Positions 32,435-40,988 of a stretch of DNA of 64,000 nt are shown one piece after another. The stretch's first letter is position 1; each line of letters opens with the position of its first letter. The notes beneath the pieces were generated by a model. It saw nothing but the letters and a program-made list of their open reading frames with translations, was not told where the DNA came from and ran no database searches. Source of the stretch: Streptococcus pneumoniae (GTDB lineage Bacteria; Bacillota; Bacilli; Lactobacillales; Streptococcaceae). The position numbers were made by a program, and so were the translations under genes. The stretch spans positions 12,338 to 76,337 of the forward strand of contig NZ_CKYA01000009.1 of NCBI RefSeq assembly GCF_001113365.1, read 5' to 3'.

Positions 32435-33784
32435 ATGAATACACTACCACAAAAACAATTTAAACGAATGAAGCGTGAAGTTGAGGAAGAAACTGCTCGA
32501 GGGATTGGTTATTTTGAGGGGATTTTAGAACATATCCCTTCTTACCCCTTATCTGAAGCAGTAAAAGAGTTGGCTTTAGCTGGTTGGATTACACCTCATA
32601 CAGATGTTATCGATGTCCAGAATATGATTGTTACTGAATCTATAAAATGGATGAACTACCAGGACTTCAAAGAAGTTGCTCCCTACTTGTTTTCCTACCC
32701 TCTAGAACAAAGAGAGAAAGATTTATTGGTTCAACCAGTGAAAATCTCCAGAGAGTATTTTGAAGAATTAAAGGCCAATGCAGAAGAATTATTTCACTTG
32801 AAACAAGACTTGCTTCAGGTTAATAATCAATTAGATACTAAGATCCAGGAATTGGAGATGGATCAATTACCAAATGGCGATCAAGTTATTGGAGTGGATT
32901 TAAAAGCTGAGGAGGTATTGTTGCTACGAACTCCAGAAAATGCTCAGGTTGAGGAGTGGGAGGTTCGTAAAGATGGCTTGATTACTGATTATCGTTCCAA
33001 TCTTTCAGAATATGCTCAAATTGTAGATACTTTACTTGAAATGGAGAATCCAGAGATTGATACGATTCTCTATGAAGAAGTAATCAACTATTCTAAGAAA
33101 ACTTGGCCAGAATCAGAACCAATTCAACTTCCAGAAAATATCAAGGAACTATTGAATCAAGAGGGCAAGCTTGATCCCTCATATTATCAAATAGCCCAGT
33201 TTGAAACAGTAAAACAAGCCTATATCTATGGAATGATTTCACCTAGTTTTCAGGAACATTTCCCTCATTATTCAGATTTTGTTAGGAACTATGTAGAAGA
33301 TAGAGAACAATATGAGTTTTTCAACTATCGTACAGAAGCCATCTCACTAGCACAGGAAATTCTAGTACCACGTTTAGGTGATATTAATCAGATTTTAAGT
33401 ACGAACAATCAGGAGTTAATCGTTCAAGAAGTCACTGGATATTCTCAGGGTGAAAGCTGGGAACTAGCTTATTTACGGGATACAAAGACGGAAGATAGAG
33501 AATCCGTTCGGTTTTATCTTGAAAGTGAGATTGGAGCTTGGTATAAGGGAAGTTTGACAGAGTTGGCTGTTATCCGCTTTGATGATATTGATCTAGAGAA
33601 AGGATTTAATGGCCATCAGGAAGCAGTCTATCATATCGATGAGAACTTGTTAGTTCAGGATAAGCTAAAACAAGCCCAACTCCATTTTCCTGATTTAAAA
33701 CGCTTTGTAGAAGCGGAAGAACTTGAGAAAGAACAGAGACAAGATATAGCAGCAGAAAAAGAAGAGCCAGAATTTTCATTGTAG
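32435..33784 (+). CDS. Hypothetical protein between VirD4 and toprim genes
   Basis: 449 residues, acidic, soluble and probably helical, with AAGAAAGGAAA upstream. No membrane segment, HxH relaxase triad or Walker motif is present. A central part (LPNGDQVIGVDLKAEEVLLL) could be a small beta domain. The C-terminal part carries a long pattern LGDINQILSTNNQELIVQEV and an acidic tail. Homologues in this slot are known only as hypothetical ICE proteins. I cannot assign a function. Confidence 0.5.
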   Translation: MNTLPQKQFKRMKREVEEETARGIGYFEGILEHIPSYPLSEAVKELALAGWITPHTDVIDVQNMIVTESIKWMNYQDFKEVAPYLFSYPLEQREKDLLVQPVKISREYFEELKANAEELFHLKQDLLQVNNQLDTKIQELEMDQLPNGDQVIGVDLKAEEVLLLRTPENAQVEEWEVRKDGLITDYRSNLSEYAQIVDTLLEMENPEIDTILYEEVINYSKKTWPESEPIQLPENIKELLNQEGKLDPSYYQIAQFETVKQAYIYGMISPSFQEHFPHYSDFVRNYVEDREQYEFFNYRTEAISLAQEILVPRLGDINQILSTNNQELIVQEVTGYSQGESWELAYLRDTKTEDRESVRFYLESEIGAWYKGSLTELAVIRFDDIDLEKGFNGHQEAVYHIDENLLVQDKLKQAQLHFPDLKRFVEAEELEKEQRQDIAAEKEEPEFSL

Positions 33785-33795
33785 GGGGACAACAG

Positions 33796-35574
33796 ATGGT
33801 GTTAAGCAAAGAAGAAGCCAAAAGATTATCTATTATTTCTGTTGCAGAGCAACTAGGCATGGAGTTAAAGCGTACAGGTAGCTATAGCTATAACTGGGTA
33901 GAACATGATTCCTTTGTAATAGATGCAAAGAAAAATGAATTTTACTGGAACTCAAGAACTGAATTTGGAGATGTCATTCAGTTAGTTCAAACCATACGAG
34001 GTGTTTCTTACAAGGAGGCGATGCATTTTTTAGAAACTGGAGAATTTAAGGCAGTCGATGTAGAAGCTCAGACGGCCTCAAAAGAGCCTTTTAGCTATCA
34101 CTTGGAAAGATATGAGCGTCAGGATTTCAGCGCCTCTAGACGCTATTTGAAGGCACAGAGAGGCCTTTCAGATGATACGATTAACTTTTTTATTAGCCAA
34201 GGCAGTATAGCGGAAGCAATCCGAAAAAAAGGAGACTATTTTGAGCCTGTGATCGTCTTTAAATATAAAGACAATACAGGCTTTTTAGCTGGAGCGAGTC
34301 TTCAGGGAATAGTAGAGAATCGAGAGCACTATCCTGAACGTGGGCGTTTAAAACAAATTATGAGAAATTCAGACGGACAACTAGGTTTCTCAATTGATAT
34401 TGGAACTCCTAAACGTTTGGTATTTGCGGAAGCTCCAATCGATCTTATGAGCTACTATGAGCTCCATAAAGATAGGCTTCAGGATGTTCGCTTAGTAGCT
34501 ATGGATGGAGTAAAAGATGGGATTATTAGTAGACGGTTTATGGAATTGTATGCAGAGATAAATGATAAATCCTATCAAATCAATCAGAATACAGGGAAAG
34601 CTCTAGAATTAGTAGCCAGAACAACAAACTATTTTAAAGATGGTCAGCATCAGGATATGATTACCTTAGCTGTAGATAATGATATGGCTGGACATAAATT
34701 TATAACTAGTCTTCAGGAAAAGGGGATCCCAGTACAGATTGCGATTCCACCTATCCTTCAGAGAGACCAGGAGAAGGAAGATTGGAATGATTTCCTGAAG
34801 GGAAGGAATAACACTCCTAAAGAGTTAGCACATGTTTATACGGTAGATGAAAAGTCTTGGTATTACCAGGGCTTTTTTGAGAAGGAACTAGCTCTTGCAA
34901 AAGCGCAAGAGCTAACTGCAGATGATGTAAAAGCCTTTGTGTCAGATAGGCAATTGACAAAGGAAGAAGTCCGTCAAAAATATCAAACAATCATTAATCA
35001 AGAAAGAGGGAGAAAAAATAGTATGTCGAAATTGCATGAGAATAGCAGTGAACATGAAGAAGATTTAGTAAATAAGTTACTGTCCAAACAAAAAAAGCAA
35101 GATGAAGTAGTCCTAGAAGATGATCAGAGTTCTGTATTGAACATAGATACTAGTCATTTATCTCCAGAAGATGCGGAATGGCTGAAACAGAACTGGCATA
35201 ATATTAGCTTCTCAGTAGAACCTAAAAAACAGATGGTCATTGATGGAGATAAGACAGTGACCTATGAAAAACCTTCCGTTCCTGTTGGAGATACTTATGA
35301 AGAGCTGGAAGAAAATCAGAGCACAGAAAAAGCTCCTGAGAAATCTCAGGAGCAAATGAATGACAGGGCCAGTGGTGGAGAGGGCTATTCACAGACTGAT
35401 GCTGTGGGCAGTGCCGAACCTGAAGCTGAATCATCAGCAACCTTTGAGCAAACTGTTACCAGTCACCCGACATCACCCTATCGTTACTTACAGTTTAGCA
35501 CAAATTTTGAAGAAGTGCAACGAAGATATTCAAAATATCATCCAATTACACAAGATGCTAACTTCTCAAAGTAA
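33796..35574 (+). CDS. DUF3991/toprim (LtrC-like) primase-related protein, apparently 3'-truncated
   Basis: 592 residues starting after GTAGGGGGAC. The N-terminal module (about 10-80) has the shape of a primase zinc-finger region but without cysteines (DUF3991). A toprim domain follows: acidic E212 in FAEAPIDLMSYY and the DxD pair D294/D296 in LAVDNDMAGH, both metal-binding. The C-terminal third is acidic and disordered. It ends soon after a segment (SPYRYLQFSTNFEEVQ) that, in homologues I remember, opens a further domain. The end is 110 bp from the rplS promoter, so I suspect truncation at the island's right edge. Relatives act as primases or accessory nicking factors in conjugation. Confidence 0.7.
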   Translation: MVLSKEEAKRLSIISVAEQLGMELKRTGSYSYNWVEHDSFVIDAKKNEFYWNSRTEFGDVIQLVQTIRGVSYKEAMHFLETGEFKAVDVEAQTASKEPFSYHLERYERQDFSASRRYLKAQRGLSDDTINFFISQGSIAEAIRKKGDYFEPVIVFKYKDNTGFLAGASLQGIVENREHYPERGRLKQIMRNSDGQLGFSIDIGTPKRLVFAEAPIDLMSYYELHKDRLQDVRLVAMDGVKDGIISRRFMELYAEINDKSYQINQNTGKALELVARTTNYFKDGQHQDMITLAVDNDMAGHKFITSLQEKGIPVQIAIPPILQRDQEKEDWNDFLKGRNNTPKELAHVYTVDEKSWYYQGFFEKELALAKAQELTADDVKAFVSDRQLTKEEVRQKYQTIINQERGRKNSMSKLHENSSEHEEDLVNKLLSKQKKQDEVVLEDDQSSVLNIDTSHLSPEDAEWLKQNWHNISFSVEPKKQMVIDGDKTVTYEKPSVPVGDTYEELEENQSTEKAPEKSQEQMNDRASGGEGYSQTDAVGSAEPEAESSATFEQTVTSHPTSPYRYLQFSTNFEEVQRRYSKYHPITQDANFSK

Positions 35575-35684
35575 CTTCCACTTGCCTGACCAAAGTGGAA
35601 ATTAGTCTAAAACGGATTTTTATGGTGGAATTAAGTGTGAGACGTTTGACAAAAAAATAGACACAAACTTCTGCTATAAATTTC

Positions 35685-35713
35685 TTTACTTTTTTGTGAA
35701 AATTTGGTAAACT
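35685..35713 (+). promoter_or_regulatory. Promoter of rplS
   Basis: TTTACT, 17 bp, TAAACT, located about 85 bp before the rplS ATG. It appears intact to the right of the island edge. Confidence 0.65.
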
Positions 35714-35714
35714 G

Positions 35715-35790
35715 TATTTTGTGTGTAATGGACGCACAAAAATACAGTTTATCCGCTGAGGAAGATTCCTCAAGATTGACAAAGATAGGA
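35715..35790 (+). ncRNA. Ribosomal protein L19 leader RNA
   Basis: GTATTTTTGTGC-like arms around TAATGGA (GTATTTTGTGTG ... GCACAAAAATAC) and a second hairpin GAGGAAGATTCCTC lie just before the rplS ribosome site. This fits the L19 leader found in low-GC Gram-positive bacteria, through which L19 represses its own synthesis. Confidence 0.65.
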
Positions 35791-35797
35791 GAATAAA

Positions 35798-36145
35798 ATG
35801 AATCCATTAATCCAAAGCTTGACTGAAGGTCAACTTCGTACAGATATCCCATCATTCCGTCCTGGTGACACTGTTCGTGTACACGCGAAAGTTGTCGAAG
35901 GTAACCGTGAACGTATCCAGATTTTTGAAGGTGTTGTTATTGCACGTAAAGGTGCTGGCATCTCAGAAAACTACACAGTTCGTAAAATCTCTAACGGTGT
36001 AGGTGTTGAGCGTATCTTCCCAATCCACACTCCACGTGTTGAAAAAATCGAAGTTGTTCGTTACGGTAAAGTACGCCGTGCGAAATTGTACTACTTGCGT
36101 GCACTTCAAGGTAAGGCAGCTCGTATCAAAGAAATCCGTCGTTAA
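35798..36145 (+). CDS. rplS: 50S ribosomal protein L19
   Basis: 115 residues, standard length for L19. The conserved [20 protein letters not shown] and the C-terminal [12 protein letters not shown] segments are present. L19 sits at the 30S-50S interface. The gene has its own promoter, leader and terminator. It marks the right-hand resumption of chromosomal synteny after the island. Codon use is that of a highly expressed gene. Confidence 0.97.
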
Positions 36146-36150
36146 TTCGA

Positions 36151-36184
36151 CTAAAAAACTCTGCTTCTTCAGCAGAGTTTTTAT
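36151..36184 (+). terminator. Terminator of rplS
   Basis: AAAACTCTGC-ttcttca-GCAGAGTTTTT. It lies 4 bp before the tRNA gene. Confidence 0.92.
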
Positions 36185-36187
36185 CTA

Positions 36188-36259
36188 GCTCCCTTAGTTC
36201 AATGGATATAACAACTCCCTCCTAAGGAGTAGTTGCTGGTTCGATTCCAGCAGGGGGCA
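36188..36259 (+). tRNA. tRNA-Arg (anticodon CCT)
   Basis: 72 nt. Acceptor GCTCCCT pairs with AGGGGGC, the discriminator is A, and GGTTCGATTCC is the T arm. The anticodon loop CTCCTAA between ACTCC and GGAGT gives CCT, which reads AGG. No CCA is encoded. A tRNA next to an ICE remnant is notable, but the island lies upstream of rplS, not in this gene. Confidence 0.95.
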
Positions 36260-36269
36260 GTAATTAAAC

Positions 36270-36299
36270 ATCAAAAACCGCTCAGCCGAGCTGGTTTCG
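36270..36299 (-). terminator. Terminator of the HAD/HD operon
   Basis: On the minus strand, AAACCAGCTC-ggct-GAGCGGTTTTT forms a hairpin with a T tract, just after the HAD stop codon. Confidence 0.8.
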
Positions 36300-36314
36300 T
36301 CTATTCATACCCTT

Positions 36315-37121
36315 TTACAGTACCCATGTACGGATGGCATGGGCAACGCCGGATTCGTCATTTGTTTTGGTGATGTATTTGGCGATTTTTTTGATTTCTG
36401 GATTTCCATTTTCCATGACAACGGGGTTTCCAACGACTTCCAGCATGGCACGGTCATTTTCTTCGTCACCGATAGCCATGGTTTCATCTTTGGTCAATCC
36501 GAGTTTTTCAGCTAAGTGAGTAATAGCTGAACCCTTGTCCACATTCTTTTTAAGGAGTTCGAGGTAGAAAGGAGCGGATTTGTTGATGGAGTAGCGCTCG
36601 TAAAATTCGGCTGGTATCTTTTCAATCGCAGTATCGAGGATCTCTGGTTCATCGATGAACATACATTTGACGATTTCTTTGTCAGCCATTTCTTCAGGTG
36701 TACGGTAGAAGATGGGCATGCTTACGAGGGTTGATTCGTGCACTGTGTATTTTCCGATATTGCGATTGGCAGTGTAGATACCGTCCTTGGTAATAGCATG
36801 CATGTGGACACCGAGCTTACGACTGAGAAATTCCATATCCAGATAATCCTCATAGGTCAAGGATTCGCTGATAATCTCATGTCCTGTAGCAGTTTCTTGG
36901 ACAAGGGCACCATTGAAGGTCACAACATAGTCACCCTCGTCTCTCAACTGCAAGTCGTCCAGAAGTTTGGCAACACCTGCGATGGGGCGGCCAGTTGCAA
37001 TCACGACTTTGACACCAGCTTCTTTGGCATCTTGGATGGCAGAAAAGACTTCAGGCGTAATCTCCTTTTGGCTATTGACTAGGGTTCCGTCGATATCGAC
37101 GGCGATTAGTTTAATACTCAT
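36315..37121 (-). CDS. Cof-type HAD-IIB sugar-phosphate phosphatase
   Basis: 268 residues with AGAGGAAA upstream. HAD motif I DIDGTLVNS is near residue 8, motif II is the threonine of VIATGRP and motif III/IV is GDEENDRAM near residue 217. A C2-type cap lies between. It is the YidA-like Cof family, which hydrolyses phosphorylated sugars and related metabolites. It starts 12 bp after the HD-domain gene, so both probably form one transcript. Confidence 0.88.
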   Translation of the reverse strand: MSIKLIAVDIDGTLVNSQKEITPEVFSAIQDAKEAGVKVVIATGRPIAGVAKLLDDLQLRDEGDYVVTFNGALVQETATGHEIISESLTYEDYLDMEFLSRKLGVHMHAITKDGIYTANRNIGKYTVHESTLVSMPIFYRTPEEMADKEIVKCMFIDEPEILDTAIEKIPAEFYERYSINKSAPFYLELLKKNVDKGSAITHLAEKLGLTKDETMAIGDEENDRAMLEVVGNPVVMENGNPEIKKIAKYITKTNDESGVAHAIRTWVL

Positions 37122-37133
37122 AAATTTCCTCTT

Positions 37134-38438
37134 CTAATTTTTATTTGGGCTAAAATGATCGTTTTCAATCAAGTGTAAAAATTGCTGGGTAATGCTAGCG
37201 AAGATACTGTTTTGGTCCAACATTTCTTTTGGAAAATAGAAACGATTATCTCCGTGGCGACTGCCCGCAAGGGATTGGACGATAGGAGACAGGCTAGAGA
37301 GTTCGGCCAGTTGACCATTTTTTTGTAAAATCTCAATCTGTGTCCTTGGATTTTCAGATTCGGGACGATAGATATCATAAGGGAGGTCAAAGTTCTTATG
37401 AATGGCTGTGTAGTAGTCGGGAACAAAGCCAATGTCCTCAACCAATTTTCTCATGCTAGCGAGTTGGTCTTGATCCTCTTGTGAAAAGGTAATGGATTTA
37501 AAGACCTTGCGGTTGACAAAGCGTTGCGATAAGTCAGCAAGAATCTTGTCAGGACTGGTCATCCAGAGTTGGAAGTAGGTATTCATCACACCATCATCCA
37601 GAGCTAGATAGTCAGACAAGGTCACATTTTTTTCAAAGAATGGCAGGAGGTGTGGAGAAGTTCGTGCAAAGAAGTCCTTGTCCTCAGGATAGAGTTCCTT
37701 GGCGCGTTTGAGGAGATTCTGCAGGAGAACTTCCATAGCGCGTGTTGCTGGGTGGAAATAAACCTGCATGTACATCTGGTAACGACTGAGGACGTAGTCT
37801 TCGATAGCATGCATGCCATTGCGCTGAAAGGCGATACCATTTGCGACAGGACGAATGACTCGGAGGATGCGAGTCAGGTCAAATTCCCCATAGGATGCTC
37901 CTGTAAAATAGGAGTCGCGCAAGAGATAGTCCATGCGGTCCGCATCAATCTGACTAGAAATGAGTTGCACAACCTGCTTGTTAGGATAGGTATGGTCGAT
38001 GACACTGGCTACCTTTTCTGGAAAATCTGGCGCCACTTGTAGCAAGACTTGATGAATTTCCGTCTCAGGACTTTGAATAATCTCCTGAGTAATGGCTTCG
38101 TGGTCTGTATCAAAGAGATGTTCAAAAGTATGGGAGTAGGCACCATGTCCAAGGTCATGTAGGAGAGCAGCGGTCATGGTCAAGAGAGACTCGGCAGGAT
38201 TCCATTCTTCAGGATATTTTTCTTCAAAAATCTCCGTGATACGTCGTGCAATTTCATAGACCCCTAGACAATGGGAGAAGCGACTGTGTTCTCCACCGTG
38301 GAAGGTATAACTGGAAGTTCCCAGTTGCTTGATACGGCGCAAACGTTGAAATTCTTTTGTATTGATCAAGTCATAGATGATTTGATTATTGACATGGATG
38401 TAGTTGTGAACTGGGTCACGGAATACTTTTTCGTTCAT
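37134..38438 (-). CDS. HD-domain phosphohydrolase (YwfO/dGTPase-like)
   Basis: 434 residues. The HD motif is complete: SRFSHCLGVYE, then LLHDLGHGAYSHTFEH and SSQIDADRMDYLLRDS. The length and C-terminal helices match YwfO-type proteins related to dNTP triphosphohydrolases. It probably hydrolyses nucleotides; the exact substrate is uncertain. It is cotranscribed with the HAD gene and diverges from the DUF1934 gene. Confidence 0.85.
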   Translation of the reverse strand: MNEKVFRDPVHNYIHVNNQIIYDLINTKEFQRLRRIKQLGTSSYTFHGGEHSRFSHCLGVYEIARRITEIFEEKYPEEWNPAESLLTMTAALLHDLGHGAYSHTFEHLFDTDHEAITQEIIQSPETEIHQVLLQVAPDFPEKVASVIDHTYPNKQVVQLISSQIDADRMDYLLRDSYFTGASYGEFDLTRILRVIRPVANGIAFQRNGMHAIEDYVLSRYQMYMQVYFHPATRAMEVLLQNLLKRAKELYPEDKDFFARTSPHLLPFFEKNVTLSDYLALDDGVMNTYFQLWMTSPDKILADLSQRFVNRKVFKSITFSQEDQDQLASMRKLVEDIGFVPDYYTAIHKNFDLPYDIYRPESENPRTQIEILQKNGQLAELSSLSPIVQSLAGSRHGDNRFYFPKEMLDQNSIFASITQQFLHLIENDHFSPNKN

Positions 38439-38509
38439 ATGACCATTATAGCAAAAAGCTAGAGTTTTTGGTAAAATAGTAGGACAAGAGACAAGAAAGA
38501 GGACCTGAT

Positions 38510-38887
38510 GTGAAGATTCGGATGCGAAATACGATTCAGTTTGATGAGCAGTTGGAAGTGATTGACCAACTCTATGATGTAGAAGTGCATGAAAAAGGAG
38601 ATTATCGCTACCTGCTTTTTTATAATGAGGAAAAGGAAAAAGTAGTGATTAAATTTCATAGTCAAGAACTGGTGATGAGCCGATTTTCCAATCCCAAGAC
38701 CATTATGCGCTTCCTAAAGGATAGTGATAGTTTAGCCTATATCCCTACACCTATGGGCATGCAGGAGTTTATCATCCAAACGAGCCATTATCAAGTTGAT
38801 GGGCAAAAGATTGAACTAGATTATCAACTACAAAATCAAGAGGGACATCCCTTTGCCAGCTATCAATTGGAAATTACTTGGGGATAG
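38510..38887 (+). CDS. DUF1934 (YwiB-like) protein
   Basis: 125 residues from the GTG at 38510, with AAAGAGGA upstream. The protein is a beta-barrel type (VKIRMRNTIQFD, then YRYLLFYNEE and FIIQTSHYQVDG), matching DUF1934, a lipocalin-like fold of unknown function. It diverges from the HD gene. It is the first of a short run before ylxM-ffh. Confidence 0.75.
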   Translation: MKIRMRNTIQFDEQLEVIDQLYDVEVHEKGDYRYLLFYNEEKEKVVIKFHSQELVMSRFSNPKTIMRFLKDSDSLAYIPTPMGMQEFIIQTSHYQVDGQKIELDYQLQNQEGHPFASYQLEITWG

Positions 38888-38961
38888 GCTCATGTCTTTT
38901 TCAAATTTAGCTAGCTATCTTCTTGGATTGACTCCCTAGTGTGGTAGATTAGGCTATTTTT

Positions 38962-38970
38962 TGGTATAAT
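38962..38970 (+). promoter_or_regulatory. Extended -10 promoter of ylxM-ffh
   Basis: TGGTATAAT (TATAAT 38965-38970) lies only 7 bp before the ylxM ATG, so the transcript may begin at or next to the start codon. Confidence 0.6.
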
Positions 38971-38977
38971 AAAAGTT

Positions 38978-39310
38978 ATGGAAATCGAAAAAACCAATCG
39001 TATGAATGCGCTCTTTGAATTTTATGCGGCGCTTTTGACAGATAAGCAAATGAATTATATCGAGCTCTACTACGCTGATGATTACAGCCTTGCTGAGATT
39101 GCCGAGGAGTTTGGTGTCAGTCGTCAGGCTGTCTATGATAATATCAAGCGGACAGAAAAGATTCTGGAAGATTATGAGATGAAATTGCACATGTACTCGG
39201 ACTACATTGTCCGCAGTCAAATTTTTGACCAGATTTTGGAGCGCTATCCCAAGGATGACTTTCTGCAGGAGCAGATAGAAATTTTAACAAGCATTGATAA
39301 TAGAGAATAA
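38978..39310 (+). CDS. ylxM: YlxM-family SRP regulatory protein
   Basis: 110 residues. The helix-turn-helix ([21 protein letters not shown], about 47-68) is typical of YlxM (UPF0122), which in streptococci modulates the signal recognition particle. The first part [20 protein letters not shown] is standard. No ribosome site precedes the ATG; together with the close -10 this suggests a leaderless message. It is 11 bp upstream of ffh, as usual. Confidence 0.88.
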
Positions 39311-39321
39311 GAGGAAGAAAA

Positions 39322-40893
39322 ATGGCATTTGAAAGTTTAACAGAACGTTTGCAGAACGTCTTTAAAAATTTACGTAAAAAAGGAAAAATCTCTGAATCTG
39401 ATGTCCAAGAGGCAACCAAAGAAATTCGCTTGGCCTTGCTTGAGGCCGACGTTGCCTTGCCTGTTGTAAAGGAATTTATCAAGAAAGTTCGTGAGCGTGC
39501 AGTCGGGCATGAGGTCATTGATACCCTTAATCCTGCGCAACAAATTATTAAAATTGTTGATGAGGAACTGACAGCCGTTTTAGGTTCTGATACAGCGGAG
39601 ATTATCAAGTCACCAAAGATTCCTACAATCGTCATGATGGTCGGTTTGCAGGGGGCTGGTAAAACAACCTTTGCCGGTAAATTGGCCAACAAACTTAAGA
39701 AAGAAGAAAATGCTCGTCCTTTGATGATTGCGGCGGATATCTATCGTCCAGCTGCCATTGATCAGCTTAAGACCTTGGGACAACAGATTGATGTTCCTGT
39801 CTTCGCTCTTGGGACAGAGGTTCCAGCTGTTGAGATTGTACGTCAAGGTTTGGAACAAGCCCAAGCCAATCACAACGATTATGTCTTGATTGATACGGCA
39901 GGTCGTTTGCAGATTGATGAGCTTTTGATGAATGAACTTCGTGACGTAAAAGCATTGGCTCAGCCAAATGAAATTTTGCTCGTCGTTGATGCCATGATTG
40001 GTCAAGAAGCGGCCAATGTTGCGCGTGAGTTTAATGCTCAGTTGGAAGTGACTGGGGTAATCCTTACCAAGATTGATGGCGATACTCGTGGTGGTGCGGC
40101 TCTATCGGTTCGTCACATTACTGGAAAACCAATTAAGTTCACTGGTACAGGTGAAAAGATTACGGACATTGAAACCTTCCACCCAGATCGCATGTCTAGC
40201 CGTATCCTTGGTATGGGGGATATGCTCACTTTGATTGAGAAAGCTTCTCAAGAATACGATGAGCAAAAAGCTCTTGAAATGGCTGAGAAGATGCGCGAAA
40301 ACACCTTTGATTTCAATGATTTTATCGATCAGTTGGATCAGGTGCAAAACATGGGACCAATGGAAGACTTGCTCAAGATGATTCCAGGTATGGCCAACAA
40401 TCCAGCACTTCAAAACATGAAGGTAGATGAACGCCAGATTGCGCGCAAACGTGCTATTGTGTCTTCAATGACACCTGAAGAACGTGAAAATCCAGATTTG
40501 TTAAATCCAAGCCGTCGCCGTCGTATCGCTGCTGGTTCTGGAAATACCTTCGTCGAAGTCAATAAATTCATCAAAGACTTTAACCAGGCTAAACAACTCA
40601 TGCAGGGAGTCATGTCTGGTGATATGAACAAGATGATGAAGCAGATGGGGATCAATCCAAACAACCTTCCTAAAAATATGCCAAATATGGGAGGAATGGA
40701 TATGTCTGCCCTTGAAGGAATGATGGGACAAGGAGGTATGCCTGATCTGTCAGCTCTCGGAGGAGCAGGAATGCCAGATATGAGTCAGATGTTTGGTGGC
40801 GGACTCAAAGGTAAAATCGGTGAATTTGCCATGAAACAGTCAATGAAACGCATGGCGAATAAAATGAAAAAAGCGAAGAAGAAACGCAAGTAA
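39322..40893 (+). CDS. ffh: Signal recognition particle GTPase Ffh
   Basis: 523 residues. The N and G domains include the P-loop GLQGAGKTT near residue 107, DTAGR at about 192 and TKID at about 250. The M domain from about 330 is methionine-rich, and the tail has Gly/Met repeats (MPNMGGMDM) and a basic end. Ffh with 4.5S RNA directs membrane and secreted proteins to the Sec machinery. It is cotranscribed with ylxM and has AGAGGAAG upstream. Confidence 0.96.
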   Translation: MAFESLTERLQNVFKNLRKKGKISESDVQEATKEIRLALLEADVALPVVKEFIKKVRERAVGHEVIDTLNPAQQIIKIVDEELTAVLGSDTAEIIKSPKIPTIVMMVGLQGAGKTTFAGKLANKLKKEENARPLMIAADIYRPAAIDQLKTLGQQIDVPVFALGTEVPAVEIVRQGLEQAQANHNDYVLIDTAGRLQIDELLMNELRDVKALAQPNEILLVVDAMIGQEAANVAREFNAQLEVTGVILTKIDGDTRGGAALSVRHITGKPIKFTGTGEKITDIETFHPDRMSSRILGMGDMLTLIEKASQEYDEQKALEMAEKMRENTFDFNDFIDQLDQVQNMGPMEDLLKMIPGMANNPALQNMKVDERQIARKRAIVSSMTPEERENPDLLNPSRRRRIAAGSGNTFVEVNKFIKDFNQAKQLMQGVMSGDMNKMMKQMGINPNNLPKNMPNMGGMDMSALEGMMGQGGMPDLSALGGAGMPDMSQMFGGGLKGKIGEFAMKQSMKRMANKMKKAKKKRK

Positions 40894-40896
40894 GGC

Positions 40897-40926
40897 AAGG
40901 GAAGGCCGCAGAGCTTTCCTTTTTTA
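40897..40926 (+). terminator. Terminator of ylxM-ffh
   Basis: GGAAGGC-cgcaga-GCTTTCC is followed by TTTTTT. Confidence 0.85.
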
Positions 40927-40937
40927 GAAAGAAGAAA

Positions 40938-40975
40938 AATGAGCACTTCCGTAATTGGAAATGCTCGTTTTTTGA
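40938..40975 (+). terminator. Second hairpin with T run after ffh
   Basis: GAGCACTTCC and GGAAATGCTC flank GTAATT and end in GTTTTTTG, a back-up terminator. Confidence 0.7.
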
Positions 40976-40988
40976 TATGTTTAGACTC

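Larger units (their letters stand above)
6650..35620. mobile_element. Truncated Tn5252/ICESa2603-like conjugative element inserted between crcB and rplS
   Basis: About 29 kb of accessory genes lie on the plus strand between two genes that I recall as adjacent in pneumococci. Contents in order: zinc-finger protein, DUF2786 protein, RepA_N initiator, HTH protein, three surface proteins, VirB6-, PrgI-, VirB4-, lysozyme-, VirB8-, PcfB- and VirD4-like proteins, and a DUF3991/toprim protein. That order fits ICEs of the Tn5252/ICESa2603 family, some of which also carry an antigen I/II gene. No integrase, excisionase with a partner, relaxase or SNF2-type gene was found, and no flanking direct repeat was seen by eye. 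Boundaries are estimates drawn from the crcB terminator and the rplS promoter region. It may be a decayed or recombined remnant. Confidence 0.75.

Noticed and set aside
32435..33784. Relaxase candidate in the unassigned 449-residue protein
   Set aside because: No histidine triad and no catalytic tyrosine motif at the N-terminus.
35569..35605. Inverted repeat after the toprim gene as terminator
   Set aside because: No T tract follows on the plus strand, so it is kept only as a possible edge mark.
6600..35797. Flanking direct repeats (att sites) for the island
   Set aside because: I compared both edges by eye and found no convincing repeat of 12 bp or more.
36188..36259. tRNA-Arg as the island attachment site
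   Set aside because: The tRNA lies downstream of rplS, which is intact between it and the island, and no tRNA fragment was seen at the left edge.
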